Shown here: positions 35,940 through 45,844 of the stretch, in pieces
How the letters are laid out: each line of letters starts with the position of its first letter
Numbering within the stretch: position 1 is the stretch's first letter
NCBI RefSeq assembly: GCF_006494425.1
Contig: NZ_VHIV01000002.1
Location: 372,001-436,000, forward strand
Direction: 5' to 3'
DNA from: Bacillus dicomae
GTDB taxonomy: Bacteria > Bacillota > Bacilli > Bacillales > Bacillaceae_G
DNA: 64,000 nucleotides
Position numbers and translations under genes: made by a program
The notes under the pieces: generated by a model
What the model was told of the DNA's origin: nothing
Database searches by the model: none
Seen by the model: only the letters and a program-made list of their open reading frames with translations

Positions 35940-37241
35940 GTGATACATACATACGAAGAAGCGATAGGATGGATTCATAGCCGATTGAAATTCGGTATTA
36001 AACCGGGATTAGAAAGAATGAGATGGATGCTAGAAGAGCTCGGAAATCCAGAGCGTCACATAAAATGTGTTCATCTTGCTGGTACAAATGGAAAAGGTTC
36101 AACGTTAACATATATGCGCTACATGCTAGAAGACGCAAAATATAAGGTAGGAACATTTACTTCACCTTATATTGAAACATTTAACGAACGTATTAGTGTG
36201 AACGGCACGCCAATTGCAGATGAAGAGATTACTGAACTTGTAAAGATGGTAAAGCCGGTCGTTGAAAAACTAGATGAGACAGATTTAGGGGAAGCGACTG
36301 AGTTTGAAATTATTACTGTTATGGCAATTTGTTATTTCGGTAAAGTTAATTTCTGTGATGTTGTTTTATTTGAAACAGGGCTTGGAGGACGCTTTGACTC
36401 TACGAATGTTATTCATCCTGTTCTAACAATTATTACAAATATTGGCCATGATCATATGCACATTTTAGGCAATACACTAGGAGAAATTGCATATGAAAAG
36501 GCGGGGATTATTAAGTCTGGTGTCCCGGTTATTACTGGTGTGAAAGATGAGGAAGCGTTGCAAGTCATTCAAAAGGTTGCAAAGGAAAATCATGCAAACT
36601 TATACGAGGTGGGCAACCATTTTACAGCGTTACATAAACAGTCGAGTGAAGATGGAGAACAGTTCGATTTCACTTGTCCTTTCGCCTCTTTTGAAGATGT
36701 AAGAATCTCAATGAAAGGTGCTCACCAAGTAGGAAACGCAGCACTTGCATTGATGGCAGTCATGTATGTAAAAACATACTTATCATTTTTAATTGAGGAA
36801 GAAGAAATAAGAACGGGATTACAGGAAGCTTATTGGATTGGGCGCTTTGAAAAACTGCAAAGTAATCCAGATATTATTATAGATGGTGCTCATAACCCAG
36901 AAGGTATCGAAAGTCTTGTGAAAACAGTAGAATCACATTACAAAGATAAAAATGTAATAGTTTTATTTACTGCCCTTGGTGATAAAGAGTTACATAATAT
37001 GGTAGGTCAATTAGAAACCATTGCCGATGAAATTATTTTTACAACATTCGCCTTTGATCGTGCTATTTCTGCTGACAAGCTTGCATCGTATGCAAAGAAA
37101 GAGTCAAAACTAATTTTTGAAAATTGGAAAGAGGCGATTGATACGAAAGTTGAAATGATTGGAGAAAATGATGTTTTTATCATAACAGGTTCTCTTTATT
37201 TCATTTCGGAAGTTCGAAAATATATTCGCGAGAAAAACTAG
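35940..37241 (+). CDS. folC: Folylpolyglutamate synthase / dihydrofolate synthase
   Basis: A 433-residue Mur-ligase-like enzyme adding glutamates to folates. The P-loop GTNGKGST lies near residue 48, followed by SPYIETFNERI, the Mg-binding GLGGRFDSTN and the DGAHNPEG motif of the C-terminal domain. It starts at GTG after AAAGGGGAAA, with a TATAAT at 35895-35900 suggesting its own promoter. The stop codon is within the terminator hairpin. Confidence 0.96.
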   Translation: MIHTYEEAIGWIHSRLKFGIKPGLERMRWMLEELGNPERHIKCVHLAGTNGKGSTLTYMRYMLEDAKYKVGTFTSPYIETFNERISVNGTPIADEEITELVKMVKPVVEKLDETDLGEATEFEIITVMAICYFGKVNFCDVVLFETGLGGRFDSTNVIHPVLTIITNIGHDHMHILGNTLGEIAYEKAGIIKSGVPVITGVKDEEALQVIQKVAKENHANLYEVGNHFTALHKQSSEDGEQFDFTCPFASFEDVRISMKGAHQVGNAALALMAVMYVKTYLSFLIEEEEIRTGLQEAYWIGRFEKLQSNPDIIIDGAHNPEGIESLVKTVESHYKDKNVIVLFTALGDKELHNMVGQLETIADEIIFTTFAFDRAISADKLASYAKKESKLIFENWKEAIDTKVEMIGENDVFIITGSLYFISEVRKYIREKN

Positions 37242-37267
37242 ATAGTCTTTGCTATCTAGTTTTTTTG
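37233..37267 (+). terminator. folC terminator
   Basis: Perfect 13-bp stem AAAAACTAGATAG/CTATCTAGTTTTT (37233-37245 with 37252-37264), then T-run. It contains the folC stop codon. Confidence 0.92.
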
Positions 37268-37406
37268 TTCTACAAATGAAGTCAAAAGCATACATATAAG
37301 ATAAATATATAGGGTTATTTGGCGAATTCCTCTGACAAATATCTCGTTTTTTTGTGAAATGAATATGATATGATGCGGACAACGATAAGAGGTGAGGTGT
37401 GAGTGT

Positions 37407-38369
37407 ATGGACAAGCAATCACGAACGATCTCAGTGAAAGTGAATGGAACAGAAGCGAAGTATGAGGAGAAGAAGAAAGATGAATTTGAATGGATGGTAG
37501 TAGAAAGTGAAAGACCGAAAAACGTTGTTCCGTTTCAAAAAGCGAAATTGACGTCTATAGAAAAAAAACGAAAGAAGTGGAGCAATACGTTAATTGCAAT
37601 CGTTGCAACGGCAATTATTATTGGTACGGCGTTTGGGATGGGAATGCTACAGTTACTTAAAGGGCAAGGTGCCACAGGTGGAAGTGAAGTAACAGCTTCG
37701 AAGCATATGCAAAATGAAGAATCAAAGGCGGGTGGAACGGTAGAACAAACACCAGCACCAAAAGAGGAAAAACAAAAAGCGCAGACGGGAACGTCATTAG
37801 ATCCAATGAAGTTATTCTTTGTTCAAGGAGGAATTTATTCTTCCGAAGAAACGGGACAGGCCGCTCTTGAAGAGTGGAAAGGTAATGGAGGCGTAGCAGC
37901 CTTAAAACCGAGCGGTGATAAGTATGCATTAGTTGTTGGTATTGCTAGCGATGAACAAGGCATAAATCAATTAATGACGCAGTATAAAAATGATAATGTC
38001 TCCGTATTGAAAAAGGACTGGGATATAACAGATAAAGCGTTACTGAAAGATGATAAAGAAGTCGGAGCGTTTTTAACAAAAGTACAGCCATTATATACTC
38101 ATTTAGCAAAATATGCTTCTAGCGTACAAGCTAGCGGAAAAAGTAATGTAAAAGATATAGGGGGGATTGAAAAAGAGTGGAAAGCGATTGAAAAAGACGG
38201 GAAAAGTATGAAGCGGGAAGAAGCGAAGAAATTGTATATGTATACATCAGTAGCTGTACAAATAGTGAAGGATGGAAAAGGTGATAAGGAATCTTTGGCG
38301 AAATTAAATCAAGTTATTATTGATGGTATACTTTCGTACGAAAAAATTGTTTCGCAAAAAGTGAAATGA
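37407..38369 (+). CDS. spoIIB: Stage II sporulation protein B (SpoIIB)
   Basis: A 320-residue bitopic membrane protein. A basic cytoplasmic N-terminus (KKRKKW) is followed by one membrane span (about 61-82), a polar linker and a SPOR-type peptidoglycan-binding domain (about 130-200, LFFVQGGIYSSEETGQ, SVLKKDW). SpoIIB helps septal peptidoglycan thinning at engulfment. ATG 37407 is preferred; an in-frame GTG at 37392 overlaps the GAGGTG site. Same position as in B. subtilis, between folC and maf. Confidence 0.88.
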   Translation: MDKQSRTISVKVNGTEAKYEEKKKDEFEWMVVESERPKNVVPFQKAKLTSIEKKRKKWSNTLIAIVATAIIIGTAFGMGMLQLLKGQGATGGSEVTASKHMQNEESKAGGTVEQTPAPKEEKQKAQTGTSLDPMKLFFVQGGIYSSEETGQAALEEWKGNGGVAALKPSGDKYALVVGIASDEQGINQLMTQYKNDNVSVLKKDWDITDKALLKDDKEVGAFLTKVQPLYTHLAKYASSVQASGKSNVKDIGGIEKEWKAIEKDGKSMKREEAKKLYMYTSVAVQIVKDGKGDKESLAKLNQVIIDGILSYEKIVSQKVK

Positions 38370-38391
38370 TAGGATAATGAAATGACGAAGG

Positions 38392-38423
38392 AAGAAGTAT
38401 AGGTACTTCTTTCTTTTCTTTTC
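38392..38423 (+). terminator. spoIIB terminator
   Basis: 8-bp stem AAGAAGTA/TACTTCTT (38392-38399 with 38404-38411) with TCTTTTCTTTTC tail. Confidence 0.78.
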
Positions 38424-38595
38424 TTTTGAATTTAGAGCAAAGTGCTTTCTCTATGGCAGGAATATAATCGTATTTTAGTGAAAAAGTATTATTTTGTTTA
38501 GAGAAAATAATATTTCTTTCATTTGTGGACAAACTATTCCTTTGATACGATTGTTGTAAATGATTCTGCTTCATTTGAGAAAGGAAGGAGAAAAT

Positions 38596-39171
38596 ATGAG
38601 AAAAATTATTTTAGCTTCAGGATCACCTCGCAGGAAGGAATTACTTGAATTAGCAGGTGTGCCATTTGAAATTGTTGTAAGTGAAGTAGAAGAAACGATT
38701 GGTGCGTATTCATCACCTGCGGATATTGTTATGTCCCTTGCTCTGCAAAAAGCATCTGCAGTAGCAGAAAATAACAGTGATCATATTGTGTTAGGTGCAG
38801 ACACAATTGTTACATATGAGTCGCGTATTCTTGGAAAGCCTTCTAATGAGGCTGAGGCGAAAGAAATGTTGCAATTATTATCAGGGAAAACACATGAAGT
38901 GTATACTGGTGTTGCAATTATAGCGAAAGACAAAACAGTCACTTTTTACGAACGTACAGAAGTTACGTTTTGGGAATTAACAGAAGAGGAAATTGACGCA
39001 TACATTGCATCGAAGGAACCTCTTGATAAAGCAGGAAGCTATGGGATTCAAGGAAAAGGGTCTATTTTCGTTCAACATATTCAAGGGGATTACTATAGTG
39101 TAGTCGGGTTACCAATTTCACGTCTCGTTCGGGAATTAAAACAATTTGATACTGATACAGCCCATGCGTAA
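38596..39171 (+). CDS. maf: Maf nucleoside triphosphate pyrophosphatase
   Basis: A 191-residue Maf/YhdE-type house-cleaning enzyme hydrolysing dTTP/UTP and modified nucleotides. The N-terminal [11 protein letters not shown] substrate loop, catalytic [16 protein letters not shown] and GSYGIQGKG motifs are present. ATG 38596 follows AAGGAAGGAG; an upstream in-frame codon at 38560 lacks a site. First gene of the maf-radC-mreBCD-minCD series. Confidence 0.95.
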   Translation: MRKIILASGSPRRKELLELAGVPFEIVVSEVEETIGAYSSPADIVMSLALQKASAVAENNSDHIVLGADTIVTYESRILGKPSNEAEAKEMLQLLSGKTHEVYTGVAIIAKDKTVTFYERTEVTFWELTEEEIDAYIASKEPLDKAGSYGIQGKGSIFVQHIQGDYYSVVGLPISRLVRELKQFDTDTAHA

Positions 39172-39191
39172 AAGTGCATGGGATTTTCTTT
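39161..39191 (+). terminator. Terminator-like hairpin after maf
   Basis: 7-bp stem CCCATGC/GCATGGG (39161-39167 with 39176-39182), stop codon in the loop, then ATTTTCTTT. Confidence 0.65.
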
Positions 39192-39217
39192 GAGATAACA
39201 AATAAAGGGGTGGAGAG

Positions 39218-39895
39218 ATGAACGGTATTCGTGATGTTGTAAGGGAAGAACAGCCACGGGAGCGTTTATTGTTAGAGGGAGCTGGAAGTTTATCAAATCG
39301 GGAGCTTCTTGCAGTGTTACTGAGAACAGGGTCTAAGGAAGAATCAGTTTTGAAGTTATCAGATAAAATTTTACATCACTTTGATGGTTTACGTATGTTG
39401 AAAGATGCAACTTTAGAAGAGCTTGTCAGTATACATGGTGTTGGGATTGCAAAGGCAACGCAGCTTATAGCTGCTTTTGAGCTCGGTAGAAGAATGGTGC
39501 GTTTAGAGTATCAAAATAGATACAGCATTCGAAGCCCAGAAGATTGCGCGAAATATATGATGGAAGAAATGCGCTTCTTGCAACAGGAACATTTTGTATG
39601 TCTCTATTTGAACACAAAGAATCAAGTTATACATAGGCAAACGATTTTTATTGGAAGTTTAAATACTTCAATTGTACATCCGCGAGAAGTTTTTAAAGAA
39701 GCGTTTCGCCGTGCAGCAGCCTCTATCATATGCCTTCATAACCATCCCTCAGGAGACCCCGCGCCGAGCCGAGAAGATATTGAAGTAACAAAACGCTTAG
39801 TAGAATGCGGCCGAATTATCGGAATAGAAGTGCTCGATCATATTATAATAGGTGACCATAAATTCGTGAGTTTAAAGGAAAAAGGTCATATTTAA
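39218..39895 (+). CDS. radC: RadC/MPN-domain protein
   Basis: A 225-residue protein. An N-terminal helix-hairpin-helix region (SIHGVGIAKATQLIAAFELG) is followed by a JAMM metalloprotease-like domain with the zinc motif HNHPSGDPAPSRED. Annotated as DNA repair RadC by tradition, but the true activity is not established. GGGGTGGAG precedes the ATG. Gene order matches B. subtilis. Confidence 0.94.
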   Translation: MNGIRDVVREEQPRERLLLEGAGSLSNRELLAVLLRTGSKEESVLKLSDKILHHFDGLRMLKDATLEELVSIHGVGIAKATQLIAAFELGRRMVRLEYQNRYSIRSPEDCAKYMMEEMRFLQQEHFVCLYLNTKNQVIHRQTIFIGSLNTSIVHPREVFKEAFRRAAASIICLHNHPSGDPAPSREDIEVTKRLVECGRIIGIEVLDHIIIGDHKFVSLKEKGHI

Positions 39896-40028
39896 GACTA
39901 TGCTTTTTACTTATTTTGTTTTATAATGTGATTTATGAGTTTTTTGTAGAAAATTATCTACAAAAAGGATAAAGATATAAAAAACGTACTGTTTTTATAA
40001 TATAAAGTAAGAAAAAATGAGTCCGTGA

Positions 40029-41072
<1,044 letters not shown>

Positions 41073-41113
41073 TATTGCAAAATAAAAATCAATGAAATTA
41101 AGAGGGTGTGAAC

Positions 41114-41965
41114 GTGCCACAGTTTTTCTTAAACAAAAGATTAATTGTTTTGTTAGTTAGTATTATTCTTCTCGTGGCATTGATTGGAATCTCATTGAAA
41201 GAACGGAACAGTTTAACATGGCCAGAGCAGTTTGTTAAAGACACTGTCGGTGTGGTAGAACGTGTATTCCAAAAGCCAGCGAAATACGTAGCTGGATTCT
41301 TCGAAAATGTAGAGGATGTAAAGCGCACGTATGAAGAAAATAAAGAATTAAAAGCAAAATTAGATAATTATGCAGAACTATCAGGAAAAGTAAAACAATT
41401 AGAAGATGATAAAAAGAAACTACAAGAGTTAACGGGTAAAGATAAGTTAAATAGCGGTTATACTGAAATTCCAGCGACTGTTGTTTCTCGTAATCCAGAT
41501 AAATGGTACGATTTAATTGGAATTGATAAAGGGGCACAGCAAGGAATTAAAAAGGATATGGCTGTAGTAACTTCACAAGGTTTAGTTGGACGAGTGAAAA
41601 GTGTATCTCAGTTTACATCATCAGTAGAGTTACTAAGCTCTATGAGCCGAACAAATCGTGTTTCTGCTATCGTACAAGGGAATGAGAAAATCTTTGGATT
41701 GATTGAAGGTTACGATAAAGAAAAGCACTTACTTCTTTTCACAAAGATTGGTTCTGATGAAGATGTAAAAACCGATCAACTAGTTGTAACATCTGGACTC
41801 GGTGATATTTTCCCGAAAGGTCTTGTAATTGGAAAAATCGTTGATGTTCAGCCGGATCCATACGGTTTAACAAAAACAGCTTATGTAAAACCTGCCGCTG
41901 ATTTAAATGACGTAGAGCATATTATGGTTGCGAAACGTGAAACGCCTTCAGCGCCATTAGAATAG
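41114..41965 (+). CDS. mreC: Rod shape-determining protein MreC
   Basis: A 283-residue bitopic protein. One N-terminal span (about 8-27) is followed by a coiled coil (about 70-115) and two extracytoplasmic beta domains (DKWYDLIGIDKGAQQGI, GLVGRVKSV). It links MreB to the wall synthesis complex. GTG 41114 follows GAGGGTG; a GTG at 41108 is in frame but lies within that site. Confidence 0.95.
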   Translation: MPQFFLNKRLIVLLVSIILLVALIGISLKERNSLTWPEQFVKDTVGVVERVFQKPAKYVAGFFENVEDVKRTYEENKELKAKLDNYAELSGKVKQLEDDKKKLQELTGKDKLNSGYTEIPATVVSRNPDKWYDLIGIDKGAQQGIKKDMAVVTSQGLVGRVKSVSQFTSSVELLSSMSRTNRVSAIVQGNEKIFGLIEGYDKEKHLLLFTKIGSDEDVKTDQLVVTSGLGDIFPKGLVIGKIVDVQPDPYGLTKTAYVKPAADLNDVEHIMVAKRETPSAPLE

Positions 41966-41976
41966 GAGGGGGAGAG

Positions 41977-42522
41977 ATGATGAAGATTTTAAAAAGAGCA
42001 GCTCTTCCTCTTTTGCTCCTTTTTGTTTTTTTATTTGAAAATATGTTTGCTACTATTGTTCCAACAGCAGTTTTTTGGAAAGACAGTATAGCAGCACCTC
42101 ATTTCTTTATAATTGTGTTATGTTTTGTTACTGTGTACTATAGTCCGGTCCAAGGGATTTATTACGGACTATTATTTGGTTTCTTATTTGATACCGTATA
42201 CACAGAACTTGTCGGTATATATATTTTTGCGTATCCGATTTTAGCTTATTTAGTTTATAGTGTGATGAAGGTACTACAATTGAATTTATTTATTGTTTCT
42301 TCTATCGTACTAGCTAGCATTGTAGCATTAGAGTATTATGTGTATGGATTTTTAACTTTGTTAGGACGTACTCATATGTCGGCGTATGTCTTTTTCACGG
42401 ATCGTCTCCTTTCTACTTTATTGCTAAATGCAATTTTCTTATTGATAGTTTGTTTCCCACTGAGACGATATTTAGTGCGTCTTTCAAAAGCGATGGAAGA
42501 AAAAGAAAAAAGGATTTTCTAA
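41977..42522 (+). CDS. mreD: Rod shape-determining protein MreD
   Basis: A 181-residue integral membrane protein with five or six spans, the normal MreD size, partner of MreC. GGAGGGGGAG precedes two adjacent ATG codons (41977, 41980). Eleven bases after mreC. Confidence 0.94.
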   Translation: MMKILKRAALPLLLLFVFLFENMFATIVPTAVFWKDSIAAPHFFIIVLCFVTVYYSPVQGIYYGLLFGFLFDTVYTELVGIYIFAYPILAYLVYSVMKVLQLNLFIVSSIVLASIVALEYYVYGFLTLLGRTHMSAYVFFTDRLLSTLLLNAIFLLIVCFPLRRYLVRLSKAMEEKEKRIF

Positions 42523-42557
42523 TTTTATGTCGAATTGAATCGGTGGGGTGAACTTTA

Positions 42558-43244
42558 GTGGAAGAAAAAAAGCAACACAATGTAACAATAAAAGGGACAA
42601 AAGACGGAATAACGCTTCACTTAGATGATTGTTGTTCATTCTCTGAATTGCTGAAAGAATTGGATGAAAAGCTTTCTACACATTACTATGATGGTGATGG
42701 ACGCTCTTTAATTGAAGTGCATGTGAAAGTGGGAAATCGTTATTTAACAGAAGTCCAACAAGAAGAGATTCGTACGTTAATTCGTAATAAAAAGAATCTC
42801 GTTGTGGATTCGATTGAAAGTGATGTTATAACTAAAGCAGAAGCAATAGCTTGGAAAGAAGAAACAGAAATTGTCCCTATTTCCAAAATTGTTCGCTCTG
42901 GACAAGTTTTACATGTAAAAGGAAATTTATTGTTAATTGGAGATGTTAATCCAGGCGGAACGGTTATCGCTGGGGGGAATATTTTTGTCGTAGGATCATT
43001 AAGAGGAATTGCGCATGCAGGGTATTATGGGGATTCGGATGCTGTAATCGCCGCATCTGTTATGAACCCGATGCAACTTCGAATTAGTGATGTGGCAATG
43101 CGGGCTCCGGAAGAGAAAGAAGACGGAGCGGAGGCGGCAGAATGTGCGTATATTAATGAGAACAATCACATTGTTGTCGATCGACTGCAACTTCTCACTC
43201 ATCTTAGACCTAATTTAACAAAGTTAGAAAGGGGAATTGTATAG
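42558..43244 (+). CDS. minC: Septum site-determining protein MinC
   Basis: A 228-residue FtsZ assembly inhibitor. The N-terminal domain (1-100) binds FtsZ. The C-terminal beta-helix (about 115-225, [28 protein letters not shown]) binds MinD. Start GTG follows GGTGGGGTG. Stop is two bases before minD. Confidence 0.95.
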   Translation: MEEKKQHNVTIKGTKDGITLHLDDCCSFSELLKELDEKLSTHYYDGDGRSLIEVHVKVGNRYLTEVQQEEIRTLIRNKKNLVVDSIESDVITKAEAIAWKEETEIVPISKIVRSGQVLHVKGNLLLIGDVNPGGTVIAGGNIFVVGSLRGIAHAGYYGDSDAVIAASVMNPMQLRISDVAMRAPEEKEDGAEAAECAYINENNHIVVDRLQLLTHLRPNLTKLERGIV

Positions 43245-43246
43245 CT

Positions 43247-44044
43247 GTGGGAGAGGCAATAGTAATTACATCTGGAAAAGGCGGTGTAGGTAAAACTACA
43301 ACGTCTGCGAACATTGGTACAGCCCTAGCGTTATCTGGAAAGAAAGTGTGCTTAATTGACACAGATATCGGTCTTCGAAACTTAGACGTAGTAATGGGGC
43401 TGGAAAATCGTATTGTATTTGATCTTGTTGATGTCGTTGAAGGGCGTTGCCGTTTACCTCAGGCTCTTATTAAAGATAAGCGTTTTGATGATCTTTATTT
43501 ATTACCTGCAGCACAAACGAGTGATAAATCAGCGGTAACACCTGAACAAATGGATGAATTAATACAAGTATTACGTCAAGATTATGATTACATATTAATT
43601 GATTGTCCTGCGGGGATTGAGCAGGGATTTAAAAACGCGGTAGCTGGTGCGGATAAAGCGATCGTTGTTACGACGCCAGAAGTATCCTCAATGCGCGATG
43701 CAGATCGTATTATCGGGCTTTTAGAAAAAGAGGATATTGAACCACCGAAACTTGTTATTAATCGTGTGCGTAGCCATATGCTTCATGAACAGGATATGTT
43801 AGATGTTGATGAAATCGTACGTACATTGTCAATCGAGCTTCTTGGTGTTGTCGAAGATGATGATGAAGTTATTCGTGCTACAAATACAGGTGAACCTGTA
43901 GCGTTGCAACCGAGCGGAAAAGCAGCGTTAGCTTATCGTAATATTGCAAGACGTTTGTTGGGTGAGAATGTCCCATTACAAGCATTTGAACAAGAAAAGG
44001 TATCGGTATTTACAAAGATGAAAAACTTCTTTGGAATCCGTTAA
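43247..44044 (+). CDS. minD: Septum site-determining ATPase MinD
   Basis: A 265-residue deviant Walker A ATPase (SGKGGVGKTT, residues 9-18). It has Asp in LIDTDIGLRNLD and an amphipathic membrane helix at the C-terminus (VFTKMKNFFGIR). It recruits MinC to the membrane. GTG start after AAAGGGG inside minC. A terminator follows, isolating spoIVFA. Confidence 0.97.
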   Translation: MGEAIVITSGKGGVGKTTTSANIGTALALSGKKVCLIDTDIGLRNLDVVMGLENRIVFDLVDVVEGRCRLPQALIKDKRFDDLYLLPAAQTSDKSAVTPEQMDELIQVLRQDYDYILIDCPAGIEQGFKNAVAGADKAIVVTTPEVSSMRDADRIIGLLEKEDIEPPKLVINRVRSHMLHEQDMLDVDEIVRTLSIELLGVVEDDDEVIRATNTGEPVALQPSGKAALAYRNIARRLLGENVPLQAFEQEKVSVFTKMKNFFGIR

Positions 44045-44079
44045 AAGCACTTCGCATATTTGCGGAGTGCTTTCTTTTT
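44043..44079 (+). terminator. minD terminator
   Basis: 12-bp stem AAAGCACTTCGC to GCGGAGTGCTTT with one T-G pair, then CTTTTTTCTT. Confidence 0.85.
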
Positions 44080-44088
44080 TCTTCACAC

Positions 44089-44118
44089 GAATATCTTCCT
44101 TTCCTAGCTCATACATAT
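44089..44118 (+). promoter_or_regulatory. Putative sigma-E promoter of spoIVFAB
   Basis: GAATATC (44089-44095), 14-base spacer, CATACATAT (44110-44118). This agrees with the mother-cell sigma-E consensus, and the B. subtilis operon is sigma-E dependent. Confidence 0.6.
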
Positions 44119-44177
44119 GTACAAACTGTATACAACTGTTTCTATGTAAATTAGCTGAACGAAAGAAAGGAGACAGT

Positions 44178-44924
44178 ATGAAGAATAGACGTGTAGAAGA
44201 AATTAAAAAACGGATTGCGAAAAGGAAGGCAGAGCAAGAAAGGATGGAGGAAGAGCAGTATTTTGCTGGAGGGAATTTTGATAGTGAAACAGTATTTATT
44301 GAAGATGGAGAAGAGGAAATTCATCCGTTATTTCGAAAAGAAGTATTTTTCTTCAAAGTTTTATTATCAGCAATATTAGTTCTTTCTGTCGCTATTTTAT
44401 ATAAGAATGCACCTTCTTCTTTTGACGGTGCTAAAGCTGTTACCGAAAAAGTGATGAAAGAAGAATTTCAGTTTGCTACTGTTGCGAAATGGTACGAAAA
44501 ACAGTTTGGAAAACCTCTCGTGTTCTATTCGCCTAATGAGAAAAAGGAAGGAACTATTCAGCAAAAAGATTATGCAATTCCTGCTTCCGGAAAGGTGATG
44601 CAAGGGTTTCAAAAAAATGGCCAAGGTGTATTTGTCCAAACAGCTACAAATGCAACTGTTGAGTCCGTAAATGAAGGGCTAGTTGTTTTTGCAGGTAAGA
44701 AAGAGGAACTTGGTAATACGGTTCAAATTCAGCATGCAGATGGTACGGAGTCTTGGTATGCAAATTTAAATGATATGTCAGTGAAATTATATGATTACGT
44801 TTCAAAGAAACAAAAAATTGGAACGGTGAATAATGATGCAAATAATAAAAATGGTAAGTTTTATTTTGCAATAAAAAAGAATGAAAAATTTATTGACCCG
44901 ATTCAGGTGATTTCATTTGATTAA
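44178..44924 (+). CDS. spoIVFA: Stage IV sporulation protein FA
   Basis: A 248-residue membrane protein. A charged cytoplasmic N-terminus (KRIAKRKAEQERMEEEQ) is followed by one span (about 56-74) and an extracytoplasmic M23/LytM-like domain (about 130-248) that lacks an obvious HxH zinc pair, so it is presumably non-catalytic. It stabilises and holds SpoIVFB with BofA at the outer forespore membrane until sigma-K activation. ATG 44178 follows AAAGGAGA; the frame extended into minD is not real. Confidence 0.93.
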   Translation: MKNRRVEEIKKRIAKRKAEQERMEEEQYFAGGNFDSETVFIEDGEEEIHPLFRKEVFFFKVLLSAILVLSVAILYKNAPSSFDGAKAVTEKVMKEEFQFATVAKWYEKQFGKPLVFYSPNEKKEGTIQQKDYAIPASGKVMQGFQKNGQGVFVQTATNATVESVNEGLVVFAGKKEELGNTVQIQHADGTESWYANLNDMSVKLYDYVSKKQKIGTVNNDANNKNGKFYFAIKKNEKFIDPIQVISFD

Positions 44925-45777
44925 ATATAGAGATGTTTTAACGAAGATTTCAGTGCATCCGTTGTTTTGGGTTATTATTGTCATTGGTATTTTTACGGCA
45001 CGTTTTAAAGAGTTACTACTTTTATTTTGTATCGTCCTCATTCATGAACTCGGGCACGCTTTTGCAGCGGCACACTATAATTGGCGTATTAAAAAGATTC
45101 AACTGTTACCGTTTGGTGGTGTGGCTGAGCTTGAGGAACATGGGAATAAGTCATTGAAAGAGGAGCTTGTTGTCGTAATTGCAGGACCTATTCAACATAT
45201 TTGGATGATGGCGATAGGCTATTTGTTGTTTGAAGCTGGTTGGCTTCATGCGGAATTATATTATTTCTTTATGTGGAATAATATAATTATTTTAGCATTT
45301 AATTTACTACCTATTTGGCCGCTTGATGGTGGAAAAGTATTGTTTAACGTATTATCATATCGTTTTCCTTATTTACAAGCACATGAAAAGATGATGAAAT
45401 TATCATGTGTTTTTTTTAGTGTCATACTAGTGTGGCAGTTACTTTGGAATAGTAACAATATTATGATGTGGGTACTACTCATATTTTTAGCGGTATCGTT
45501 ATATCAAGAATGGAAACAAAGACAGTATGCTTTTATGCGTTTTCTATTAGAACGTTATTATGGGAACAAAAGAGGAATTGAAAAGATTGCACCGATTGAG
45601 GTGAAAACAGAAGATCGTTTATATACAATCTTCACGAAATTTCGTAGAGGGTATAAGCACTCTATTATCGTCCATGGAAAATATAATGAACATTACACAT
45701 TGGATGAAAATGAATTGCTTTATGCGTATTTTACTGAAAAACGAACAACTTCATCTGTTGAAGAATTAATCGGTTAG
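44917..45777 (+). CDS. spoIVFB: Pro-sigma-K processing intramembrane metalloprotease SpoIVFB
   Basis: A 286-residue site-2-type protease that cleaves pro-sigma-K. Zinc ligands His43 and His47 and catalytic Glu44 are in HELGH, and Asp137 in LDGG; positions equal those of B. subtilis. A C-terminal CBS-like domain (about 220-286) senses ATP. TTG start after GGTGAT, overlapping spoIVFA by eight bases. Confidence 0.95.
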   Translation: MIKYRDVLTKISVHPLFWVIIVIGIFTARFKELLLLFCIVLIHELGHAFAAAHYNWRIKKIQLLPFGGVAELEEHGNKSLKEELVVVIAGPIQHIWMMAIGYLLFEAGWLHAELYYFFMWNNIIILAFNLLPIWPLDGGKVLFNVLSYRFPYLQAHEKMMKLSCVFFSVILVWQLLWNSNNIMMWVLLIFLAVSLYQEWKQRQYAFMRFLLERYYGNKRGIEKIAPIEVKTEDRLYTIFTKFRRGYKHSIIVHGKYNEHYTLDENELLYAYFTEKRTTSSVEELIG

Positions 45778-45803
45778 TGTTGACGTTAGCACTAACCTTT
45801 TAT
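45772..45803 (+). terminator. spoIVFB terminator
   Basis: 8-bp stem GGTTAGTG/CACTAACC (45772-45779 with 45790-45797) followed by TTTTATTATT. Confidence 0.7.
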
Positions 45804-45844
45804 TATTGTAAAAGCAAAGAAGATTATAAAGTGAGGAAAGAATT

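Noticed and set aside
44031-44177. Extension of spoIVFA into minD
   Set aside because: AAAGGAGA before ATG 44178 and the terminator and sigma-E promoter in between exclude it.
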